Shown: in pieces, positions 4,227-9,612 of the stretch
How positions within the stretch are numbered: position 1 is the stretch's first letter
Layout: each line of letters opens with the position of its first letter
Origin: Peptococcaceae bacterium UBA4997
Lineage (GTDB): Bacteria; Bacillota; Dehalobacteriia; UBA4068; UBA4997
Assembly: GCA_002398485.1 (NCBI GenBank)
Contig: DGYV01000062.1
Location: 7,061 to 16,672 of the forward strand
DNA length: 9,612 nucleotides
Direction: 5' to 3'
Position numbers and translations under genes: made by a program
The notes under the pieces: model-generated
Databases searched by the model: none
What the model was told of the DNA's origin: nothing
Seen by the model: the letters and a program-made list of their open reading frames with translations, nothing else

Positions 4227-6665
4227 ATGCGAGTGCTTTTGGCTGAATATGCCGGTTTTTGTTTTGGTGTAAAAAGGGCTATAGCTACCGCCGATCTTGC
4301 GGCAGAAGAACATGGTCATATTTATTCGTTGGGGCCTTTGATACATAATCCACAAGAAATCGAAAGGCTGAAAACCAAAATAACCCCCATAAACAGCCTG
4401 GATGATGTAAACGAAGGCGTAGTCATTATTCGTACTCATGGTGTGGGGCCCGAAACCTTTACCAAGGCAAAGGAAAAAGGTTTAATGGTAATAGACGCTA
4501 CCTGTCCTTTTGTAAAAAAAGTACAAATGGAAGCCAAGGCTTTGGCCGAGGCAGGGTATCAGGTAGTAATAGTAGGGGATAAAAAACATCCTGAAGTGGA
4601 AGCTATTTTAAGCTGGACAAACAATACAGCCCGGGTGGTTACTTCTCCGGAAGAAGTGGCATTGCTGCCGCAGGCGGATAAAATAGGTGTAGTGGCTCAA
4701 ACTACTCAGGAACAAAGGGTTTTGGACGAAGTTGTAAAACTTTTACAAAAACGTTTTACCCATGTTAAAACGGTTAATACCATTTGCCATGCCACTTCCG
4801 ATAGGCAAAAGGCGGTGCTTGATTTGGCCTCACGCGTGGATGGTATGATCGTAATTGGCGGTACAAACAGTGCCAATACCCAAAAATTAGCGAAAATTTG
4901 CCGTAATCTTGGTGTACCGACGCAATTGGTTGAAGCTGCGGACGACTTGGATTTGGCTAAATTTTATAGTGCGGATACCATAGGTATAAGCGCAGGTGCA
5001 TCAACACCAGATTGGATTATCGAGGAGGTAGTAAGAACAATGACGGAAATGGAAAAAGTGTTAGGTCAGGAAGAAAATCAGGAAGTGGTTGAAATGCAGG
5101 CAGAAGCTGTGGAAGCAGTTAAGGCTGAAGAGAAAGCCGCAGAGGAGATACCCGCTCAGGCAGAAGCTAAAGTTGAAGAAGCCGCTTCGGAAGCGGTGGA
5201 AGAAGAGGAGGAATCCTTTGCTGAAGCCTACAATCATGAAATGAAGGACTTGCACCGTGGTGCCAGGGTATCAGGTATTGTGGTACAAATTCGTGATAAC
5301 GAAATTTTGGTTGACATTGGCGGCAAATCCGAAGGTGTTGTTCCCAGTGCGGAGCTTATGCCCGAAGAAGCCGAAAATATAAGAGGATCCTTTAATATCG
5401 GTGATGAAATAGAAGTTATCATCCTAAAAAAAGAAAATAAAGAGGGCTACCCTGTACTTTCCAAAAAACGGGTTGATCAGGAATTGGTCTGGGAAAAAAT
5501 AAAAGCCCAAAAAGAGGCCGGCGAAATTATCGAAGGTAAAGTAGTTGATGTTGTTCGCGGTGGTGCCTTGGTAGATGTAGGTGTACGCGGCTTTGTGCCC
5601 GCATCCCTTATCGATGTGGTTTTTGTGGAAGACCTTTCCACTTATGTTGGCAAAGTGTTACCTATGAAAATTTTGGAATGCGATAGGAGCAAAAATAAAT
5701 TGGTGCTTTCTCCCAAAGCTGTTATGCTTGAGGAAGCCAAAAAACGTAAAGCTGAATTGTGGGAAGAGCTGGCAGAAGGCCAAACTCGTAAAGGTATTGT
5801 ACGTAGGCTTACCAATTTTGGTGCTTTTGTGGATTTGGGTGGCATCGACGGTTTGCTGCACGTTTCGGAAATGGCTTGGTATAGGGTAAACCATCCTTCC
5901 GATTTATTAAAAGAAGGCGATGAATTAGAGGTTTATGTTTTAAACGTGGATAAGGAAAGTGAAAAAATTTCCCTTGGCCTTAAGCAATTGGTTCCCAATC
6001 CTTGGACAATTGCTTCCGAAAAATATCCCGTTGGCATTGTTATTAAAGCTAAAGTTATGAGAACTGCTCCTTTTGGTGCTTTCTTACAGGTTGAACCGGG
6101 TGTTGAGGGCTTGGTGCATATTTCCCATTTATCTCGCCAACGTGTTGAAAAAACCGAAGATGTGGTAAAACCGGGCGATGAAGTTGAAGTAAAAGTTCTT
6201 TCCGTAGATGCTGAAAATAAACGCATGAGCTTATCTATCAAAGAAACCTTGCCTGAATTACCGAAGGCTGAGCCTGCTTTTGCAGCTTCGGAAGCGTCTG
6301 CCAAAACAAAAAAGGTTGAAGAAGCAAAAGAAGAGCATGAAGAGGAATTAAAAGTAACTTTGGGCGATCTTTTTGCTGATGTTATCGATAATGTAAAAGA
6401 AGGCAGTGTAGATGTAAAAGGAAAGGCCAAAATTTTGGCAGAAGAATTGAAAGAAAAGGCTGCCGACCTTAAAGAATATGTTAAAAGTGAAGAAATAAAA
6501 GAAGATGTTGAGGATGCCGTTGATGAGGTCAAGGAATTCGTGAATGATACCGTAAAAGCTGTTAAAAAAGCCGTTAAGGAATTGAAAGACGATCAACAAG
6601 ACGCTGAAAAAGAGCTTGAAAAAGCTGCTAAAAAAGTAGAGGCTGAAAAAAATAAAGCCGAATAA
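4227..6665 (+). CDS. ispH: IspH (HMBPP reductase) fused to four ribosomal protein S1 domains
   Basis: The 812-aa protein combines two functions. Residues 1-280 are 4-hydroxy-3-methylbut-2-enyl diphosphate reductase, the last MEP-pathway step to IPP and DMAPP. The 4Fe-4S ligands are Cys12 (GFCFGV), Cys93 (DATCPF) and Cys187 (NTICHATSDRQ); His40, His71, His121 and the TTQEQR and GGTNSANT motifs are present. Residues 281-342 are an Ala/Glu-rich linker. S1 RNA-binding domains lie at about 343-414, 432-498, 517-586 and 602-672, the last two closest to the canonical form (FGAFVDLGGIDGLLHVSE, FGAFLQVEPGVEGLVHIS). Residues 673-812 are a highly charged Lys/Glu-rich tail, probably helical. IspH-S1 fusions are known in Clostridia and Negativicutes; the S1 part probably serves as the cell's S1-like translation protein. 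The gene follows plsC by 132 nt and ends 24 nt before a strong terminator. Confidence 0.95.
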   Translation: MRVLLAEYAGFCFGVKRAIATADLAAEEHGHIYSLGPLIHNPQEIERLKTKITPINSLDDVNEGVVIIRTHGVGPETFTKAKEKGLMVIDATCPFVKKVQMEAKALAEAGYQVVIVGDKKHPEVEAILSWTNNTARVVTSPEEVALLPQADKIGVVAQTTQEQRVLDEVVKLLQKRFTHVKTVNTICHATSDRQKAVLDLASRVDGMIVIGGTNSANTQKLAKICRNLGVPTQLVEAADDLDLAKFYSADTIGISAGASTPDWIIEEVVRTMTEMEKVLGQEENQEVVEMQAEAVEAVKAEEKAAEEIPAQAEAKVEEAASEAVEEEEESFAEAYNHEMKDLHRGARVSGIVVQIRDNEILVDIGGKSEGVVPSAELMPEEAENIRGSFNIGDEIEVIILKKENKEGYPVLSKKRVDQELVWEKIKAQKEAGEIIEGKVVDVVRGGALVDVGVRGFVPASLIDVVFVEDLSTYVGKVLPMKILECDRSKNKLVLSPKAVMLEEAKKRKAELWEELAEGQTRKGIVRRLTNFGAFVDLGGIDGLLHVSEMAWYRVNHPSDLLKEGDELEVYVLNVDKESEKISLGLKQLVPNPWTIASEKYPVGIVIKAKVMRTAPFGAFLQVEPGVEGLVHISHLSRQRVEKTEDVVKPGDEVEVKVLSVDAENKRMSLSIKETLPELPKAEPAFAASEASAKTKKVEEAKEEHEEELKVTLGDLFADVIDNVKEGSVDVKGKAKILAEELKEKAADLKEYVKSEEIKEDVEDAVDEVKEFVNDTVKAVKKAVKELKDDQQDAEKELEKAAKKVEAEKNKAE

Positions 6666-6689
6666 TCAAAAACTTTTTGTTTAACCAAG

Positions 6690-6727
6690 GCCCGAACGGT
6701 AATAAATATTACTGTTCGGGCTTTTTT
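6690..6727 (+). terminator. Strong intrinsic terminator ending the HutP-like-to-ispH operon
   Basis: A 14-bp stem (6690-6703 with 6708-6721) with a GCCCGAAC/GTTCGGGC core and a single G-U pair encloses the loop AAAT. Six T follow at 6722-6727. It is the clearest terminator in the window and separates the two operons. Confidence 0.95.
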
Positions 6728-6804
6728 GTTTCAGCTCTATGTATAAAATTATATTTAATCAATTTGTACAGTATGTATTTAGAAGCAGTATTTAAGAAAT
6801 CTAT

Positions 6805-6833
6805 TTGTTTATTTGCCTTACTTAGGGTATAAT
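6805..6833 (+). promoter_or_regulatory. der: Sigma-A promoter for der-plsY-gpsA
   Basis: TATAAT (6828-6833, perfect) is preceded by TTGTTT (6805-6810, three of six) at 17-nt spacing. It lies after the strong terminator and gives a leader of about 30 nt to the der ATG. The rest of the 143-nt gap is AT-rich with no other structure that I can see. Confidence 0.6.
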
Positions 6834-6870
6834 TATAAGACAAATAAAATAAATTTAAGGATGGGTTGAT

Positions 6871-8193
6871 ATGAAACCTGTAGTAGCTATAGTAGGACGC
6901 CCGAATGTTGGCAAATCTACTTTGTTCAACCGCTTAGTTGGTGCGCGCCATGCCATTGTAGAGGATGTTTCGGGTGTTACGCGCGATCGCTTATACCGTG
7001 ATGCCAGTTGGTTAGACCGTGATTTTGTGGTTATAGATACGGGTGGTATAGATTTTACCGATAAAAACGACGATATTGCCAAAAAAGTTCGTGAGCAGGC
7101 GGCAATAGCCATTGAGGAAGCGCATGTTATTATTTTTGTGGTAGATAGCCAAACAGGGCTTACTATTGAGGATGAGGAGGCTGCAACTCTTTTAAGGCGC
7201 AGCAATAAACCTGTTGTCTTGGCTGTAAATAAAATGGATAACTTTGAAAAAGCGGACTTGGCTTATGATTTTTACGGCCTTGGTTTAGGTGAACCTATAG
7301 CTATTTCCGCAGCCCACGGTATGAATACGGGTGATTTATTGGATGAAGTTATTAAGCATTTTCCACCCAAGCATGAGCTTCAAGAGGATGATGATGTTAT
7401 AAGCATTGCTGTTATAGGCAGGCCTAATGTTGGCAAATCCTCTTTGGTGAACAAAATATTGGGTGTAGATAGAACCATAGTGGCAGATATGCCCGGTACT
7501 ACCCGTGATGCTATAGACAGTGATTTTCTGCGTCATGGTAAAAAATACCGCATAATCGATACGGCCGGTATGCGCAGGCGCGGCAAAATTGCCGAAACTA
7601 CTGAGAGGTACAGTGTTGCCAGGGCTTTAAGGGCTATAGACCGCAGCGATGTTGTGGTTATGGTCATTGATGCTAAAGATGGTGTTACAGACCAGGATCA
7701 AAAAATTATAGGCTATGCTCATGAGCTTGGTAAAGCGGCTATTGTAGCTATAAATAAGTGGGATCTTTTGGTTAAGAATAACAGTACCGTAGTAAAATAT
7801 GATGAGGAAATAAGGGAACGTCTTGCCTTTATGCCTTATGCTATGATTTGCTATGTTTCAGCTTTAACCGGGCAAAGGACCGGCAAAATCATGGATTTGG
7901 TGGATATGGCTTATGGTCAGTATGGTCGGCGTTTAAGCTCAAGCCGTTTGAATGAAGTGGTGCAGGAGGCTATTCTTTTGCACCCTACACCCAGTGATAA
8001 AGGCAGAAGGATGAAGATTTTTTATGCAACTCAGGTTGGCATAAAACCGCCCGTAATAGTATTTTTTGTGAATGACCCCGAATTGATGCATTTTTCCTAT
8101 TTGCGCTATTTGGAAAATCAACTGCGGGAGAATTTCGGTTTTGTTGGCACACCCCTTAAGCTTAAAGTAAGAGGCAGGAATGAAGCCGAATAA
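6871..8193 (+). CDS. der: Ribosome-associated GTPase Der (EngA)
   Basis: Der is an essential double-GTPase needed for maturation of the 50S ribosomal subunit. The 440-aa length is typical. GTPase domain 1 has the P-loop GRPNVGKST (9-17), GVTRDR (35-40), DTGG (56-59) and NKMD (120-123). Domain 2 has GRPNVGKSS (183-191), GTTRDA (209-214), DTAGMRRRGK (230-239) and NKWD (295-298). A C-terminal KH-like domain runs from about 355 to 437 (RLNEVVQEAI onward, ending LKLKVRGRN). All G motifs are intact. AAGGA at 6857-6861 sits 9 nt before the ATG. It is first in its operon, 23 nt before plsY. Confidence 0.98.
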   Translation: MKPVVAIVGRPNVGKSTLFNRLVGARHAIVEDVSGVTRDRLYRDASWLDRDFVVIDTGGIDFTDKNDDIAKKVREQAAIAIEEAHVIIFVVDSQTGLTIEDEEAATLLRRSNKPVVLAVNKMDNFEKADLAYDFYGLGLGEPIAISAAHGMNTGDLLDEVIKHFPPKHELQEDDDVISIAVIGRPNVGKSSLVNKILGVDRTIVADMPGTTRDAIDSDFLRHGKKYRIIDTAGMRRRGKIAETTERYSVARALRAIDRSDVVVMVIDAKDGVTDQDQKIIGYAHELGKAAIVAINKWDLLVKNNSTVVKYDEEIRERLAFMPYAMICYVSALTGQRTGKIMDLVDMAYGQYGRRLSSSRLNEVVQEAILLHPTPSDKGRRMKIFYATQVGIKPPVIVFFVNDPELMHFSYLRYLENQLRENFGFVGTPLKLKVRGRNEAE

Positions 8194-8216
8194 AAGAAAG
8201 GCAGGTGGCTTTCTGA

Positions 8217-8825
8217 ATGAAAACCTTTTTATCTGTTGTATTGATAATTCTTGTGGCTTATGGTTTAGGTTCTATCTCTTTTGCATATATAATAACCAAA
8301 TGGCGTACGGGTAAGGATATTCGTGATTTGGGCAGCGGTAATGCGGGTTTTAGCAATACTTTACGCGTTTTGGATAAAAAGTGGGCTGCTTTGGTTTTCC
8401 TTGGTGATATGCTCAAAGGTTATTTGGCATGTTTGTTTGGGGCTTGGCTGTTAGGCCCTTTAGGCGGAGTATTGGGTTTTGGCTTTGTTGTAATAGGCCA
8501 TTCCTTTCCGTTTTGGCTCAATTTTCGCGGCGGCAAAGGTATAGCCTCTGGTTTGGGTGCTTTGCTGGCCTTAATGCCCACAGTGGCTATTATAGTGCTT
8601 ATGATATGGATAGTTTTAGTTATTGCCACACGCTATATTTCCGTTGGTTCGGTGGCAGCTTGTGTGGCGGCACCTATAAGCGCCATTCTTTTGAGAGAAC
8701 CCAATATATATATTATATTTACCACGGTAATTGTTGCTGTTATTATTTATAAACACCGAGGCAATATAAAAAGGGTTTTGAATGGTACTGAATCCAAAAT
8801 AGGCAAAGATAAAATAAAATTATAA
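8217..8825 (+). CDS. plsY: Acyl-phosphate:glycerol-3-phosphate acyltransferase
   Basis: PlsY is a polytopic membrane enzyme that transfers the acyl group from acyl-phosphate (made by PlsX) to sn-glycerol-3-phosphate, giving lysophosphatidate. The 202-aa protein has hydrophobic segments at about 3-27, 56-78, 82-97, 112-138 and 142-178. Motif 1 is GSGNAGFSNTLR (39-50), keeping the Ser and Arg known to be critical; motif 2 is GHSFPFWLNFRGGKG (94-108); motif 3 is KHRGNIKRVLNGTE (179-192), keeping the catalytic Glu. GFSN replaces the usual GATN in motif 1. AGGTGG at 8203-8208 is 8 nt before the ATG. der lies just upstream and gpsA, which makes the glycerol-3-phosphate substrate, lies 59 nt downstream. 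Confidence 0.97.
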   Translation: MKTFLSVVLIILVAYGLGSISFAYIITKWRTGKDIRDLGSGNAGFSNTLRVLDKKWAALVFLGDMLKGYLACLFGAWLLGPLGGVLGFGFVVIGHSFPFWLNFRGGKGIASGLGALLALMPTVAIIVLMIWIVLVIATRYISVGSVAACVAAPISAILLREPNIYIIFTTVIVAVIIYKHRGNIKRVLNGTESKIGKDKIKL

Positions 8826-8840
8826 CAAGAAAAAATTAAA

Positions 8841-8871
8841 TATATTATTAATATAAAATAAAATTTTATAT
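8841..8871. repeat. Two AT-rich palindromes between plsY and gpsA
   Basis: A 7-bp inverted repeat (8841-8847 with 8849-8855, 1-nt centre) overlaps a perfect 9-bp inverted repeat (8851-8859 with 8863-8871, 3-nt centre). All pairs are A-T, and no T-run follows, so a terminator is unlikely. The second repeat ends 4 nt before the gpsA ribosome site (GAGGTG, 8875-8880). It could be an operator or a weak RNA structure, or simply base composition. Confidence 0.4.
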
Positions 8872-8884
8872 GATGAGGTGAAAT

Positions 8885-9612
8885 ATGCGAGTAACTGTTT
8901 TGGGTGCGGGAAGCTGGGGCACAGCTTTGGCTGTTTTACTGCATAAAAACGGTCATAAGGTGAAATTATGGTCCCATGAGGAAGAACAAATAATTCCTAT
9001 AGTTAAGGAACATGAGAATAAACGGTTTTTGCCCGGTATAACTATACCTGAAGTAATTGGTTGCACTGCTGATTTGTTTGAAGCTGTAAAAGGTGTTAAG
9101 GCAATTGTTCTGGCTGTGCCTAGCCAGGCTGTGCGCAGTGTTGCCGCTAACTTAAAAGGCAAGGTAGATGATAATGTGATTTTGATCAACGTTGCCAAGG
9201 GCTTTGAAAACGGTACTTTAATGCGTATGAGCGAAGTCATTAGGGAGGAGCTGCCGTTTAATACCGTAACGGTGCTCTCAGGTCCAAGCCATGCCGAGGA
9301 AGTGGCTTTAGGCTTACCAACAACTGTAGTGGCAACGGCATATAATCCTGATATGGCGGAATGGACACAGGATTTGTTCATCAATGATGATTTTCGGGTT
9401 TATACCAATGATGATATGCTGGGTGTTGAGGTTGCGGGTGCCTTAAAAAATATCATTGCTTTAGGTTGTGGTATCAGTGCAGGTTTAGGCTTGGGTGATA
9501 ACAGCCAGGCCGCCATTTTGACCAGGGGGCTTGCGGAAATCATTCGTTTGGGTAAGGCTATGGGTGCTAAAGAAGCAACCTTTGGTGGTTTGGCGGGTAT
9601 AGGGGATTTTGT
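8885..9612 (+). CDS. gpsA: Glycerol-3-phosphate dehydrogenase [NAD(P)+], partial at the 3' side
   Basis: GpsA reduces dihydroxyacetone phosphate to sn-glycerol-3-phosphate, the backbone for phospholipids and the substrate of PlsY. The window holds 242 full codons of a protein usually about 330-345 aa; the C-terminal quarter lies beyond the edge. Visible features are the Rossmann loop GAGSWGTALA (7-16), VPSQ (78-81), VAKGFE (103-108), LSGPSHAEEVA (131-141), catalytic Lys188 in GALKN, GDNSQAAILTRGLAEI (204-219) and GLAGIGD (235-241). GDNSQAA differs slightly from the common GDNAKAA or GDNARAA. The start is supported by GAGGTG at 8875-8880, with 4 nt to the ATG. It is third in the der-plsY-gpsA unit. 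Confidence 0.96.
   Translation, partial: MRVTVLGAGSWGTALAVLLHKNGHKVKLWSHEEEQIIPIVKEHENKRFLPGITIPEVIGCTADLFEAVKGVKAIVLAVPSQAVRSVAANLKGKVDDNVILINVAKGFENGTLMRMSEVIREELPFNTVTVLSGPSHAEEVALGLPTTVVATAYNPDMAEWTQDLFINDDFRVYTNDDMLGVEVAGALKNIIALGCGISAGLGLGDNSQAAILTRGLAEIIRLGKAMGAKEATFGGLAGIGDF

Noticed and set aside
5199..5243. Internal start for a separate S1 protein, from the GAGGAGG-like stretch in the linker to Met339
   Set aside because: The purine run encodes the Glu cluster, and the first in-frame ATG (5241) is about 30 nt away, too far for initiation.
5933..6532. A 199-codon open frame on the opposite strand inside the ispH-S1 gene
   Set aside because: It is the antisense of a Glu/Lys/Ala-rich coding region, Ser/Thr-rich in low-complexity fashion, with no family pattern; a shadow of the real gene.
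8196..8213. GAAAG/CTTTC hairpin enclosing the plsY ribosome site
   Set aside because: Five pairs with a mismatched interior; too weak to claim control of translation.
1..9612. Mobile element, defence system, CRISPR, toxin-antitoxin or biosynthetic cluster
   Set aside because: No transposase, integrase, nuclease, regular repeats or clustered accessory genes seen; the content is housekeeping plus the diverged trio.

Overview
The window is about 9.6 kb of compact chromosomal DNA from a low-to-moderate GC Gram-positive-type bacterium. Strong AGGAGG/AGGTG ribosome sites, the gene order cmk-plsC-ispH/S1 then der-plsY-gpsA, a HutP-family gene upstream, and an IspH protein fused to ribosomal S1 domains all point to the Firmicutes, within Clostridia or Negativicutes. 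The exact lineage is inferred from gene order and fusion state, not proven. Every gene is on the + strand. I see no tRNA, rRNA, CRISPR array, insertion sequence or prophage gene.

Layout. (1) Positions 1-95 hold the intrinsic terminator of an upstream gene. A gene for a small membrane-anchored protein of unknown function follows (96-572). (2) A near-consensus sigma-A promoter at 579-607 opens an operon: a HutP-family regulator-like protein (661-1077), a TrpF-like barrel (1086-1613), an EPSP-synthase-like protein (1624-2775), cytidylate kinase (cmk), acylglycerolphosphate acyltransferase (plsC) and an IspH-S1 fusion. The operon closes with a strong terminator at 6690-6727. A weak hairpin and a possible second promoter in the plsC-ispH gap suggest the fusion gene may also be expressed separately. 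(3) A second unit starts from a promoter at 6805-6833 and holds der, plsY and gpsA; gpsA runs off the right edge.

How the genes fit together. GpsA makes sn-glycerol-3-phosphate, PlsY acylates it to lysophosphatidate and PlsC acylates that to phosphatidate. Cmk recycles CMP, which phospholipid synthesis from CDP-diacylglycerol releases. IspH supplies IPP/DMAPP for undecaprenyl and quinone lipids. S1 domains and Der serve translation and ribosome assembly. The window is therefore mainly housekeeping: membrane lipid precursors plus ribosome function.

The unusual part is 661-2775. Three consecutive genes keep the fold signature of a known family (HutP, phosphoribosylanthranilate isomerase, EPSP synthase), but by hand alignment each has lost key ligand or catalytic residues of that family. 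They remain open, translationally coupled and in front of cmk, where a genuine aroA often lies. The two enzyme-like genes are best read as pseudoenzymes or repurposed proteins derived from an ancestral aromatic biosynthesis operon. This is the best candidate here for an undescribed function.
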